From Lasiosphaeria ovina (lineage: Eukaryota > Ascomycota > Sordariomycetes > Sordariales > Lasiosphaeriaceae): a stretch of DNA of 64,000 bases. Position 1 is the first letter of the stretch, and each line of letters begins with the position of its first letter. Made by a program: the position numbers and the translations under genes. The stretch is from positions 2,542,001 to 2,606,000 of the forward strand of contig JAULSN010000007.1 in the NCBI GenBank assembly GCA_033439765.1, given 5' to 3'. The notes beneath the pieces are model-generated. The model saw only the letters and a program-made list of their open reading frames with translations. It was not told where the DNA came from and did not search any database. Positions 43,309-55,256 of this stretch are shown piece by piece.

Positions 43309-46300
43309 TCATTTCTCGCCCAGGCCGTAATCAATGCCGACTCTGCGCTTCCGCGAGTCGATGCCGAGCATATCGCCAAAGACATAAACCCTGCCCATGT
43401 CGCCGACGAGCCTCGCCCGCTCCTTTTCGCCCAGCATCGCCAGACCCTCGAGATCGCGCAGCATTGCCGAGTCGCAGACGTAATACAGACACCCAGCAAT
43501 AGAATCCGGCCGCACGGACATCCTTTGAGACGGCGTCGACGAGTACCGTCCCCCCCCGGGCCTGCTCATAGAGCGAGTCTGCCACCACGAGTCAATACCG
43601 AGCCTTTGGACCACCGGCGCCGCCGCCTGCGCAGACAGGACGAGCAACATATAGCCCAGCACGGCCACGGCCAGCCACGTGCAGGCCTCGTGCATGCGCC
43701 AGGTGACGGTGTTGCGGAAGGGGATGGCCGAGAACAGGATGGGCGTGAACTTGGCCAGCAGCGCCGCCAACGCCGTGTGCGCCGCCGATGCGTCGCTCGT
43801 CGTGAACAGCGCCTGCCGCAGCCCTGCAAACACCGACGCCGGCGGCGCGAGCAGGACGGACCGCCGCGCGGGCTGCGGGGTACGGGCCATCCGCTGGTAA
43901 ACCTGGTACTCTGACGCGCCTGGAAGATGTCAGCAATTATGTTCTGTTTTGAACTCAAACACAGCAAACAAAGGAGAAGAAGGCAACCCACAGGAAAAGT
44001 AATACCCCCAAAAGGCACCGACCACGGTCCCCAGCGCGGTAAACAGGATGCGCACGCCAAACGACTGGCTGTCCATGAACGCCTCAAACGCCGTGTCGAG
44101 CTGCGTGTTCTCGTAGTACAGGATGAGGACGAGCAGTGCGGTGATGAGAACAAGGAACACAACACGTGCCCACGCCAGCTCGCTCGTCTCGCCGCCTGCG
44201 AACATACCACACGTCAGCTTCTGGTTCTGCTGTTGCCGCTGTTGCTTTTCCTGGACGGGCTTTCTAGCAGGCGGATCGCGGACCGTCAGCCGGGGGACGG
44301 GGCGCGCATCTTCCCTCCGCCCTTCCGCATCGTCCACCACATCGATCCCATACACCTCCGTCCCTCGCCCATCTGCCCCCGCATACACCTTCCACCCAAG
44401 CCGAAACCTTCTCCCCTCCAGCGCCCCCACCAACCCCCCTCCCCCAGCCACCGTACCTGGACCCGGCACCGCAAGCAACAACGCCCTCAACTCCGACCTC
44501 AGCGGCAACAGCGCCGCCAGCGCCGCCACACTCCACGGCTCCGCCGCGACCCCCGACCGCCAGCGCGCGAGCAACACAGCCACAACACCCACCAGCGCCG
44601 CCATGGCCGCCAGGACACCCTCGACGGCGCGCGTCGGCAGCTCCGACTGGCGCAGGCCGACGGGACACACGTTCCCGGGCCCGCCGCCGGCGCAGTGGAA
44701 CGGCATGAACGCGACACGGATCGTCTCGCTACTCAACGCAACCAGCACGGCTGATAGCGCGCTTAGTAGGACGCTGCATAGCAGCAGCGGATCGCCGAAC
44801 TCGCGCAGGAAGCGCGCGCTAGTCAGCGGGTCCGTGAACACGTTGCCGCTGCGGGGCACGCATAGGGATTGTGCGGCTGTTGCTCCCTTGGAGTGGCTGA
44901 GCGCGCGGAAGGGGAGCATGTGGCTGATGCTGCTGGTGAGGATCTGGATCGGGATGGAGAGGAGGGTCGCTAGTAGGACGGGGATGAGTGAGACCATGAG
45001 GAAGCCGGCTTCGGAGCGCAGGTTGAAGTAATGCGCTTGTGCGTCCGTTGAGATGGGCCCGTGGGCGGAGGCGGTGGTTGAGGGCGGCGGTGTGGGTCTG
45101 GGACCCGGGCCGGATTGCGCGGTGCTGCTGTCGGGAGACTGTACGTTGGTGTTGCCGGTGCTGGTGGTGCTGGTGCTACTAATGCTGCCGGTCGGCAGAG
45201 GTAGTATCATGCTGCTACTGGCGAGTGTTGGTGGCAGCTGCTCCCCGGAGATGTGAGTGGTCGTATCGGTCATTCGGTCTGTTGAAATGGGCGTCGATGA
45301 GCCCGGTGTGCCAACGAGGGCTGGCGTTACAAAGTTTGCGATGTCCGAGGCATGCGTTAATCTGGCCGCCGTGGTGGATGTTGAGCCCGAGCCGGGAATT
45401 GGGTCTGAATCTGCTCCTGCTGTGGCAGGACCGTTTCCCGAAACGCCCTTTGATATCAACGGTGTTGTCGGCTGTTGCTTGCCGAGTCGCGTTTCGGGAA
45501 CTGATGTGGTTGGTAAGGAGGGTGTTGTTGTGGGATCATCGGGGGCATTGGGACCAGGGAGAGTTTGTACCTGCGCAACTGGCGTGGTTGGCGACAAAGA
45601 AATATTCGCCTCTGTGGCTTCGGGAGCCGGGGTCGCTGATGTTGATGGTGCTATTGACAATTCAATCCCTCCCTGAGAAGTCTTGGTGCCAAAGATGGAG
45701 CTAGAAGGGGTGTTTGAGGTCAGTGGGGAGGATGTCGTGGGTATGGCGGAGCTCCTGGGCAGTGACAGCGGCAAGGTCCACCACGAAACATCGCTCCAGG
45801 CTATGCCCTGCTGAGACCTAGTAGCAAGAAACAGACCAGTAAACGGCGTACGGAGCGGGTTTCCAAACACGTCGCGGGAGACTGGCGTGGATGACGAGAC
45901 GGACGTCGAGATGGCCGTTTGGAGTGGAATCAGTACGTGGCCGCTCGGATCCGTTCTGGGAGCTATATCCACCGGATACCAGGCTCCCTGGACCCCTCCT
46001 GCAAATCCCCCTATACCCTTAATGGTTGTCACCCCCCTGCCGTTTCTGGCGTCGCCGTTGAAAGTCATGATGAGGTTCATGACCGATTCACAGTACTTGT
46101 CGCTAGTTTCCCAACGTTTTCCTACCAGGTCCCAGGCATCCGAGTCGCCCATCGCAGACTTGTCGGATGCTGAAATATTGCACGGGCAAAAGGATGCGTC
46201 GTTGCTCAGAAACGTGGGGACAAATTCGTAGGACATCCTGGTCCAGAATATGACAAATGAAGTTATGGAGGAAGTCGTATGCGGTGAGCTCCAGCCACAG

Positions 46301-47082
46301 TAACCGAACCCGTTCCCGGGATATGGGTAACTCGGCTCAGGGGGTCGTGGCTTTGGGCTCGGGCTTGGCGCAGCAATGCCACGAGCAATGAAGGCTGCGG
46401 TGCTGATGGGGAGTCTATTAGTTGCGGATGGCTGGGGAGGCTCTACCAACTCAGCTGGCCGAGAGAGTTGAAGGGGCGCGAAATTTGGACGAGGGAGGGC
46501 GTGAAGCTCGTATTCGAAAAATGCAAAGACTGCAGCAATCAATACCAGAATCAGGGCATGAAAAGGCCACCGAAGAGGCAGCGGTTTGTGGTTTGGCCGT
46601 ATCCCTGCATGAGCTGGGGGCGAATGAGAGAACCCATCGTCACCGTTTTCTGCGGTAGTGATCTGCGGAAACCCAGAACGTTCCGAGACAGGGAGAAGTT
46701 GTTCTCGACTGAGGCTCCCAAAGCGCAAGTGTGTTAAGTCGTCGAGTTCGATATCAAACTCGGTAATGTCGAGCGACTGGCTCCGCAGGGTATCCGACGT
46801 GCCGTTCTGTATTATCTTACTTTTAGGAGAGCTGTCATCATCGGTATTGCTCGAGCCGAGGCAAATCCGGACCGTCTTTGGGTAAGAGCCACTTCCGGCC
46901 GCGCTGCAGGCTGACGAAGGAACTCGGGTTGTTTCAGAGATGTCGTCGCTGTTGAGCCACTCTTCAGTGTTGTCAGCACATGAATCGGGGGTCAGCAACA
47001 CTTCGGTGCTGCTGGTAAAGGAACGACGGCATGGCCAGTCATCCCGACTAATATTGTCCCGATTCGGGTTTGATGCCGCCAT
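43309..47082 (-). CDS. Large DUF3433 multi-pass membrane protein
   Basis: 1233 residues from 43992-47082 and 43309-43919 with a 72-nt GT-AG intron; the junction recreates FSCASEYQVYQRM in phase. The start was taken at the ATG opening MAASNPNRD, with a good purine context; another ATG 27 codons upstream is possible. The order is: acidic cytosolic N-terminus, a first membrane helix (WPFHALILVLIAAVFAFFEY), and a very long Ser/Thr/Pro-rich region, probably outside the cell and O-glycosylated. Then come two clusters of membrane helices (GFLMVSLIPVLLATLLSIPI onward, and VVFLVLITALLVLILYY onward). Each ends in the DUF3433-like closing pattern (RFRLGWKVYAGADGRGTEVYGID, here split: RFRLGWKVY / YGIDVV; and VYVFGDMLGID). 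The function of the family is unknown. Confidence 0.85.
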
Positions 47083-48650
47083 GTCACTCTGTAACCTCAC
47101 TGAAGCTGTGAAGGAAGGGAGCCTTGGTTGGGGTGGAAAGCCAATGGCCGAAAGAAATGACATTCTAAACCTTCCGCTAATAGAGGAATTGGTTATCGTG
47201 GGCTTTGTAGGAAATATTCCGGCTTTCCCGTTCCATTCAAGGTCATCATGTCCTTCCAGCGGATAATACCGCTTCGCCGCATTCCTACAGCATATCGGTT
47301 GATTCCACAACCACCTGAGCCCCAATACACTTTCCACTTTAACCGCTAGGCCAATGAGATTGTTAGGGTATGTTGCTTTTCATGGCTCTTCCGAGCCATC
47401 CAGCATCTCAATTTAATGGTTAGGCTGACCAGCATATGAAGCAAAACTCGTATTATATCTGTGCAGCTGCACACTTTATCTTACTTTCAAGTTGGGGGCC
47501 AAATTGTAACGATATGCAATGTACAAGGACAGCTACAGTCTCGCGCTTTCCTGAATCAAAAACAGGGTGTCTTGATTAGGATGATGAGCAGGCAGCCTAG
47601 CTCGTTGGCTGGGAAGACCCAAGTTCGGGACCATAGCCTAAACATGGTCTACGACGGATTGAATGGTTTGCATTAGGAAGGTTTGGTATAAAGGTGATTT
47701 GCAAGGACTGGAAGAACATTACGGATTAGGGAGGAAAAGATGTGTAATTTCTTTTTAAATAATGCGAAAACTTCTCTACCTTCTATTATGCCAATTACTA
47801 CGCTGGCGTTCTGCAGTTTTCGTATGCGCCTACTTCAATATCGCGTGAGAAGTTACTAGCGTATCCTTACGATCGAATTGAAGGTGCGCGGTATATTCAA
47901 TCTACTTGGCTACGCTTTATTTATCTCACAGGAGGATGGAAGTAACGCGACAAGCAGAATGAAAGGGCGAAAGGGAAAAGGGGGAAATAACGAGAGAGAC
48001 ACCAGACAATTGAAATAAAGAAGAAGAAGAGAAGGAGGCGACCCTCATGTCCTACTCGAACCCCAAGGCCAGGTACTTGCCGGGGCTACCCAGCTTCTCC
48101 AGAGCTATTTAAAACAATCACCCGAGTTCCAGCCTCCCAGAGCGCTGATTGCAGCCCCAGGAACCATTGAAGATTCTTTCAGCTGAGGTCGAAACAGTCA
48201 AGCAAAGTGCGGGCCAAAGTCAAGCGACTCAAGTGCGTTTTGAACTAGGTAGACCTTGAACGTTTTGGCGCCAGCACGTACTTGCAGCTCTTTCCCACTG
48301 CACCATGGAGCTGTCATCTCACATATGTTGCGCGTTGGCGCTGCGAGGGGATACATGAATCCAGCGGTGTGCCTGCGGTCGAGGTGTGGCTAGCGCCATC
48401 CAATAGCTAGTGGAGAAAAGGTAATCCATAGGCTTTCACCCAAACTGAGAGCCATTCGGCTGATAAGACACCACTACATCTACAATACGATGAATGAGAT
48501 CCTCGAGCGAGCATTTGTATGGAGACACGCTCTACCAAAGTCCATATCGGCTCGCAAGAACATGTCAATGTCCTCCTCATATTGGTTGCCCCGGCAACGC
48601 CGCACATCCAACTCACCTCGCGCAGAACCTCACGTGAAGCCCTTCTTGGT
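47083..48650. other. Intergenic, no gene seen
   Basis: Holds the DUF3433 promoter and the downstream flank of the P450 pseudogene. Frames at 48407-48661 and 48490-49077 are shadows or chance. Confidence 0.45.
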
Positions 48651-49368
48651 CTACAGCACAATCAGGTCGTGGTCGTACGTCAGATCGGCGATGGTGGTCT
48701 CGTGCAGGCGCGTGCGCACCCACGTGGCGAAGCAGGGCCCCCAGCCGGCCTGCCCGACGAAGCCCATGTCGGCGCTAAAGGCGTGCTGCGAGATGACGTC
48801 GGCCGTGAAGCAGTTGAAGGCGTCCTTGACGTCGAAGACACGCCGCGTGTTGGCGTTGCGCAGCATCTTGTCGACGGTGCGGTGGGCAAAGTCGAGGACC
48901 TCGCCCTCGAGCTTGAGCATCTGCTGGCGCGAGAAAAAGCGCGACAGCGGGGCGCGGCGCTCGCGGTGCAGCTCGTGTGAGAGAGCAGCAAAGCCCGTGG
49001 CGGCGGCGGGCCCGGTGCGCGCGCCGCCTAGCTGGTGCAACCACTTGTCGCACACGCGGCCCGGTGTGGCCGAGTAGATTTCGTCGGTGAAGCGCGGGTC
49101 CGCGCAGTGCAGCTCGTCCGGGTTGATGCGCACGATGAGCCCGTAGCGCTCGTGCGTGGCGCGGATCTCGTAGTAGGCTTCGCACAGGTAGCTCGCGGCC
49201 GCTACACTTGGGCCCTGGGAAGCCGGCCAGCGGGTGCCACGGCGAGATATTGTAGAGCACGACAGCCACGCGATAGCCGAGCTAGAGGCTAACGAGGAGC
49301 ATGGTGGCTGGTGAGAGGGTGGCCGTGACCCTGTCCAGCACCACGGTGGTGGCTGATTTCGACGCCAT
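48651..49368 (-). pseudogene. Cytochrome P450 pseudogene, N-terminal third only
   Basis: The frame opens MASKSATTVVLDRVTATL, and the membrane-anchor region is broken by an in-frame TAG. After NISPWHPLAGFPGPK a one-base change shifts the frame. In the new frame the P450 N-terminal domain continues as SYLCEAYYEIRATHERYGLI, VRINPDELHCADPRFTDEIY and LHRERRAPLSRFFSRQQMLK. This pattern is typical of trichodiene-oxygenase-like fungal P450s. The coding similarity ends after GPCFATWVRTRL. There is no I-helix, ExxR or heme-binding Cys. A stop, a frameshift and loss of about two thirds make it dead. Confidence 0.85.
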
Positions 49369-49489
49369 GCTTGCTGTCTTTCACGGGATGGAGTCCGAGT
49401 TTGAAGACGAGGCGCACGCAAACACAAGAGACACGGGGGACGGGTTTTCTGTCTTGCAACCCATGTTGAGGGCCTATATAACTGGCCCG

Positions 49490-49650
49490 CTATATGGTCC
49501 GTTATCGACTCAGCCGAGGCTTTCGTCCTTCGGCTCCAGAGGGATCGACGCATGGATCCACTAGTGCAGACCCTTGCCTTGCTCCTGTCTCTGGACTCTA
49601 ACCTTCCTGCCCTCTGCAGTATCCAGTTCTGTAGAGGCCATACACAATGT
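49490..49650. mobile_element. Diverged relative of the 30288-30455 solo LTR
   Basis: Shares with the GMC-intron LTR the blocks tatggtccgt/agtggtccgt, cagggatc/agagggatc, ggatccact/gatccacagt, cttCCTGCCCTCTGCAGT and CTGTAGAGnnnATACACA in the same order. The edges are not clear. It lies just upstream of the P450 pseudogene start, in its former promoter. Confidence 0.6.
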
Positions 49651-50420
49651 ACCCCCACCGCAGGATGCGAGTATCGAGCCGGCAGGCAACTGTTATCCGC
49701 TCTAAAAAGAGGCGCGGCGGCATGTAGTTGGATGAACTAGCCCTCCCGGAGGCGAACTAAGCAACTAGCCGCCAAGGAACATGCAGAAATGGGTTCTAGA
49801 CTTGGCTTGGATTCAATCAGACCAGATCCAGAATGAAGGTAAGCCGCTTTCTAAGAGTGCCTTTGATTTGGTGTGTGACACAGGGATATGGAGACTGCCG
49901 CTTTCAAAACCGTTGGGTGCCATCGGATAGGGGTCAATATTACGAACTGCCGGTCCTTACTACGTGGTAACCGGGGTTGAGGCCGTTGTGGGGGTTGTTG
50001 TGGCTGGCGTCCGCCCGTTTTCCGGATAAGGAGATTGCTTCTGAGCAAATGTTTCGAGAAGATTGGAGCTGAAGAAAAGTAAGCTAAGCTAGCTTGCCGC
50101 AAGTGTGTATTGGAGGCTGAAACGCTCTAGCTCGAGGCCTACAAGTGGATACGGTATACGCGAAGCTAATTCTTGGCGCTTGAACAACGGCTCCCCCTTT
50201 GCCTCGATTACAGGAGCGAGGGTCCGAAGCCAAAGTATCCCTCAGCGATAACTATTGTGGGTGGGGACGACGGAAAGGATGCGGTAGAGCACACTGAAAA
50301 GGGCTAAATTGATTCCCACGGATCAATAATGGTGCTAAGAAAAGGTGAAGTCGGGATAAGGTTGGGAACGGTTATCGGTCCCCTTTGACGACTCTGGACT
50401 TCTCTCCAGATGCGCGCCTG
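49651..50420. other. Intergenic, no gene seen
   Basis: No recognised coding sequence on either strand; only short open frames without protein character. Confidence 0.4.
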
Positions 50421-50700
50421 TCAGGTGGCTCCGCCCGCGCCGACCAAGACGTCCGCGTAGGTGGCGGTGCAGGCAACGACTTCGACAGGCTTGGAATTCT
50501 CCATGGAAATGGCCAGACCAGATGCGACAGCGACGACAAAGCAGCACGTGGTGACGATAGCCGCCAGCCTGGTCCAGTGCAGGACCATGATGAGCATAGG
50601 CGCCACTAGGGCCAGCCCGCCGAGAAACATTCGTTGGCTTGGTTTCGGAGCTGGCTGATGCTGTGAAGGGCGTGCTGGGCGCCTTCTGACCCCCGAGGTA
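50421..50700 (-). pseudogene. C-terminal fragment of a DUF6594-type membrane protein
   Basis: The translation reads MFLGGLALVAPMLIMVLHWT, then VTTCCFVVAVASGLAISMEN and VVACTATYADVLVGAGGAT before a stop. Two hydrophobic helices with a short charged linker and the closing ATxAYxxVLVVF-like strand match the C-terminal part of fungal DUF6594 proteins as I recall them. The roughly 200-residue N-terminal part of that family is missing. It is therefore a remnant, or possibly a short two-helix protein. Confidence 0.5.
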
Positions 50701-51073
50701 GTCCTACCATTCCGTTTTGCGCAGTGGATGGGCAGACGTAAAGTGTGCTAATGAGGCGACATCGGCGTGGGTTGTAGGTGCAAAATATATGTCAGTGGAC
50801 GCAGAAATTCTATCGCACCTGCTTCATTGTGAAATGGGAACAACTTTATGTTGCGGTGCTGGTAATTACAACGGATCTCCTCTCCAGCCATCAACAGCCC
50901 GGCCCAGGACAAAAGGAGCCACCTTCCTCATACTGGCTGGGCGAGCAAGGACTGCCCCGGGCCTTCTCCATTAGGTTCATGTCGAGGAGAGAAAGGCACA
51001 AAACTCACAAATATTGCATAATGCCCGGAGTAAACCTACCAGTGGTGACCCGATCTCGCGCTTCTTCCCTTTG
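50701..51073. other. Intergenic, P450 3' flank
   Basis: Nothing recognised. It includes the likely 3' UTR of the leftward P450 gene. Confidence 0.4.
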
Positions 51074-51356
51074 TCAAGTCCTTGCCTGCACCCTGACCCA
51101 CAAGTCGGATTGGATAGACAGAGAGGCATCGTACGTTGTGAAGGGATTCAGCGGGTCGACGAGCGAAAAGTCGAATCTGCGAAGAAGCTGCAGCCTCGCG
51201 TTAGCTCATCCCTACCTGATTTCATATTTTCTTAGACGCACCTCGACAAAGACCTTGTTCAGCTCAATCAGCGCAATTGTCTTGCCCAGACACTCCCACC
51301 GGCTCGACGTGCCAAAACACAGCATCTGCACCTGCTCCATGGCCCTCCGCCTGTCG

Positions 51357-51391
<35 letters not shown>

Positions 51392-52648
51392 CAGCCACCG
51401 CTCCGGCCGGAAGCAGTGCGCGTCGTCGCCAAACACGTCCTTGTCGTGCAACACAGAGATGGCGTCCCAGCAGACATTCGTGCCCGCCGGAATCCGCTTC
51501 CCGCACACGACCTGCTCCGTGTCGCACACCTTGGGCATCAGCCCAGCCACGGGCGGCCACACCCGCAGGCCCTCTTTGATGACCGCTTGTAGATATGGCA
51601 GCTGCCGCGCCTCGTCGTCGGTGATGGGGCTGGAAACGCGGCCGTCGCGCACCGACTCGTCGATCTCGCGCTGCAGCGCCGCGTAGCTGGCCGGGCTGCC
51701 GGCGAGCAGCAGGAACAGCGTCATGCGGATGGCCGTGGCCGTCGTGTCCGAGCCCGCGCCGATCTGGCCAAACGTCTCGAGCCACGCGCTGGCCGGCGAC
51801 ACGCCGTGCGCCACAAACGACCCGAGCATATCTCGCGCCACCTTCTTGGACGGGCCGAACCGCTCAGCTGCCTTGGCCTGCGCCAGTGCCATCATGCGCA
51901 TCACGCCCGCCATCTTGTCTCGTGGCAGCAACGCCTGCACCGCCGGGTGCTGCAGCAGCCCGAAGCTGCGCGGCATCACAGCCATGGCCACCATCAGCGG
52001 CACCGACCCCGTCACGAACGCAATCTGCCCGTACGTGTCGGCGTCGTGCGCCAGGCACTCGAAGCACTGCCCAATGGCCAGGTCCGAGATGATGTCGAGC
52101 GTCAGGAACTGCGCCTTCTGCGCCAGATCCATGGGCCGCAGCGGCCCGCCCCTGGCCGAGAGGTACTTGCGCTCGATCAGCGCGACCAGGTCTGCGATCC
52201 GCCGGTCGACGACGGCGTGCAGGTTGTCAACGTCGCGGCCCGAGTAGCCCGGCCCCAACTTGGCGCGCAGCGCGCCGTGTGCCGCGTTGTCCGTCAGCGA
52301 CATGATGGTGTCGACGGGCTGGTTGAACTTGAACATGCCATACCACCCCCCACGGTGCCACGGTCCGCGCGCCGCCCACACGCGCCGCACCTCAGCCGGG
52401 TCACTGACGATGACCCAGTTGGGCGCGATGCGGTAGATGCGCCCGTATTCCTTGCTGAGCGCCGCCAGGTCCCGCGAGATCCGCCCTCCGAGTTGCCGCC
52501 GCACCAGCCACAGCGGCGTCCGTCCTGCCCATGCCGGCCCGGGAATGTGTTGCAGACGCCGGCACCCTGCAACCAGAGAGAGGACGACGTAGGTCAACAG
52601 CAGGCAAGTTCCGGCCAGGGCAAGTGCCGCAAGCGTGGTGGCTGCCAT
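51074..52648 (-). CDS. Cytochrome P450 monooxygenase, pisatin-demethylase-like
   Basis: 506 residues from 51242-52648 and 51074-51187; the 54-nt GT-AG intron joins VFVE to LLRRFDFSLVDPLNP in phase. An N-terminal anchor (TCLLLTYVVLSLVAG) places it in the ER membrane. Motifs in order: HIPGPAWAGRTPLW, the substrate-region LTDNAAHGALRAKLGPGYSG, I-helix GQIGAGSDTTATAIR, ExxR in IKEGLRVWPP, PERW, and the heme loop CFGTSSRWECLGK with the ligand Cys near residue 453. A run of 11 Asp encoded by a GAC/GTC microsatellite lies between PERW and the heme loop. The sequence resembles the pisatin demethylase-like clan; the true substrate is unknown. The gene is divergent from the MFS transporter, with 0.8 kb between the starts. 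Confidence 0.92.
51357..51391. repeat. Trinucleotide (gtc)n microsatellite in P450 coding sequence
   Basis: About eleven uninterrupted gtc units on the plus strand encode poly-Asp on the minus strand. Length changes in units of three keep the frame, so the tract may vary between strains without breaking the enzyme. Confidence 0.9.
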
Positions 52649-53459
52649 GGCTGATGTGATGTGATGTGGATGACACAGACTCGTGGGCGTCGAACGACGG
52701 TCGACACAAGCTTTGTGTTTGAAGTGCGGCACGGCCTAGGTGACACAAGGATGTCACTGGCGAGATGCGTCTCAATTCATTCAGCACCAGTGTGAGTAAG
52801 ATTGAGGCCCGACGGCTGGGCTAGGCTTAGGCCAGGCCCGGGCTCCTTTGCCTTGCCGCCTGGGGAATCCCATGGCTGCAGTCCCCAAGTTACCCTCCCG
52901 CGAAGCTTGCGTGTGTGCGAGGAGTCATTTCTAATTGCCGGGGACATGTGCGGCCCAGTCTGTGTGCGGCACGCACTCCGCCGTGCCTGGGGTTCCACGG
53001 CAGCAAATATTTGGCTGCGTTGGGGCGGCGGTGCAACCCAAAGCCGACGACAGCTCCAGAACCAAGCGCCAAGCGCATGCTTTGCTGCTGCCCGTCGCGG
53101 ACGCCGAGCTGCACCTCGTTGCCAACCGCCGCTGCAACTCCAACCTCGCACTTCCTATGGGGCAGGCTCTGTCGTTTTACTGGCGGCGTCGCCAGATTTC
53201 TGACATCTGTGCGACCGCGTCCCGTGTCGCCAGTTGCCGCCACCGGGGTCGGGGCAGGCATCTCCTGGGAACAGAGACTGGCTGACCTGGTATCCTGGTG
53301 TTGGGATGGACCGTATAAAGAAGTTCCCGCTCGACGGGAACAGAGACTTCCCCCAGCGGATAGTGTTTGTGTCCGCAAGCCCAAGCAACCCCAGCTGAGT
53401 CTGTTACTCCCCCTCAAAGCAACCCCCTATTGTTGCTGCACCCGTGAAGTACTGTCGCC
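52649..53459. other. Divergent promoter region, P450 and MFS genes
   Basis: 811 bases between the two start codons. Long frames on both strands (52777-53607) are GC-rich chance frames. A TATA-like element for the rightward gene lies at 53314. Confidence 0.5.
53314..53320 (+). promoter_or_regulatory. TATA-like element of MFS gene
   Basis: TATAAAG about 146 bases upstream of the transporter start codon, followed by a C-rich leader. Assigned by motif and position. Confidence 0.4.
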
Positions 53460-55256
53460 ATGTCGTCCCCGCCCCCGCTTGCGCTCTCGTCGCTCTGGGC
53501 GAACCGGAAGTGCCTCGCCATCTGCTGCCTCGTGTCCATGGCCAACCTCGAGTTTGGCCTCGACTCGGGCGTCATCGGTACCCTACAGGCCATCCCGGGG
53601 TTCCTGATGGTCTTTGGCTACGCGAACCCCTTTATCCCCGGCGGCTACGGGCTCAACGCAGGTCTCCCTTCCACAACTCATCTGCAACATGTTTTGTTAA
53701 CATCGCCAACAGTCCACCTTCCAACAGCTCATCACGTCGCTGCCCATCCTAGGCGCGCTGGTATCGTCGCTCGTGGCCGGCGCCTTCTCGACGCACCTCG
53801 GCCGGCGCGTCGGGCTGTGGGTTGCCTGCGTCCTGACCGCCGTCGGTGTGGCCTTGCAGATGGCCACCGACGACAAGGGCGCCATCTACGTGGGGCGCTT
53901 CGTGCTGGGGCTTGGTAATGGCTTCCTGCAGACCTTCTCCAACATCTACTGCGCCGAGGCCGCACCGGCCCACCTGCGTGCCATCATGGTCGGCCTGTCG
54001 ACCGAGTGGATTTTGGTCGGCACCGTCGTGTCTGCCGTGATTACCAACGCCACGCAGGCGCGCTTCGATAAGACGAGCTACCAGATCCCCCTCGGTACCC
54101 TGCTAATCCTGCCCGTCGTGCTAGCTGCGGGGTTGCTGCTGGTTCCTGAGTCACCACGCTATCTCATTGCCGCCGGTCGCCTGCAAGCCGGGCGGCGCGC
54201 GCTCGACAGGCTACGGGGTACCTCGCTCACGGCTGACGAGCTTGAGCTTGAGTATGTCGAGATAGTCAAGGGGATCGAGGAGGAGAAGCGCGTTGCGGGC
54301 ACCGTTGGGCCGCTTGATATTTTTAGGGGTGAGTCGTGTATTTTGCTTCCCACATTACATTATAACCTGCTGCCGCCCGCCTGCCATGACGCAACCCTTG
54401 CATTCATGCTGACCAGCTCCAGGAACTGACCGGCGACGCACGCTGCTGAGCTTGGGCACGGCCGCAGCCGACAGCGGCGCGTCGGGCGCGTGGTTCTTGA
54501 TCCCGTACTCGACCTACTTCATGATCATCTCGGGAGTGCCCGTCAACGACGTGTTTCACTACTTTGTCATCAACACGTGCATCGGGCTGGTCGTGTGCAA
54601 CGCGGGCCTGTTCGCGCTGCGCCACGTGTGCGGCCGGCGCACGCTGTTGATGATCGGCGCGGCGCTCAACGCCGCATTCATGCTGGGCCTGGCCGTGTCG
54701 GCAACGGTCACGACGGCGTTCAACGAGCCCGCGCGCACGTCGCTGGTCACGTTCGTCGCGCTGTTTCTGGTCTCGTACTCGTTTGCTACGGGTGTCGTCA
54801 CGCGTCCGGTCACGACTGAGATCGTGAGCACCCGCCTGCGCGCCTGGTCGTTTGGCTTGACCCAAGGGGTCAGCCAGCTGATCATCTGGCTCGTCTCGTT
54901 CTGCACGCCGTACTTTATCAACCCTGAGCACATGCACTGGGTGGGTCCTCCATTGTGGTAACGAAAAAGGAGGGAGTAGATGTGCTAATTGCGTGTATGA
55001 ATAGGGCGGAAAATACGGATACATCTTCTTCGCCTCCAGCCTGATTTCTCTGGTGTGGTACTACCTCTTCGTCCCCGAGATGAAGGGCCGCACGCTCGAG
55101 GAGATTGACGAGCTGTTCGAGAAGCGCGTGGCCACCAAGGACTTTACCACGTTCAAGACGGCCATCCGAGACCAGGCGCTCCGCGGCGTGCGGGGCGACG
55201 ACTCGGAGACAACCAAGGAAAAGTCTGCCGTGGAGGTCCAGGAGCAGGAGGACTAA
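53460..55256 (+). CDS. MFS sugar transporter
   Basis: Proton-coupled or facilitated uptake of a sugar across the plasma membrane (sugar porter family). Exons 53460-53657, 53713-54328, 54423-54940 and 55005-55256 sum to 528 codons in phase, giving 527 residues with about 12 helices. Motifs: GLDSGVIGTLQAIPGF in helix 1, GRRVGLW in loop 2-3, GRFVLGLGNGF, PESPRYLIAAGR before the central loop, GRRTLL in loop 8-9 and VPEMKGRTLEEIDELF after helix 12. The first intron closes in frame only as GC-AG (53658-53712), joining GYGLN to STFQQLITSLP; the visible GT donor four bases later would shift the frame. The hydrophilic tail carries EKSAVEVQEQED. The substrate cannot be read from sequence. Confidence 0.92.

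Noticed and set aside
44123..45704. Long plus-strand frames opposite the DUF3433 gene
   Set aside because: Shadows of a 1233-residue coding region with membrane helices in the right order.
51806..52654. 282-codon plus-strand frame
   Set aside because: Antisense to the intact P450; compositional shadow.
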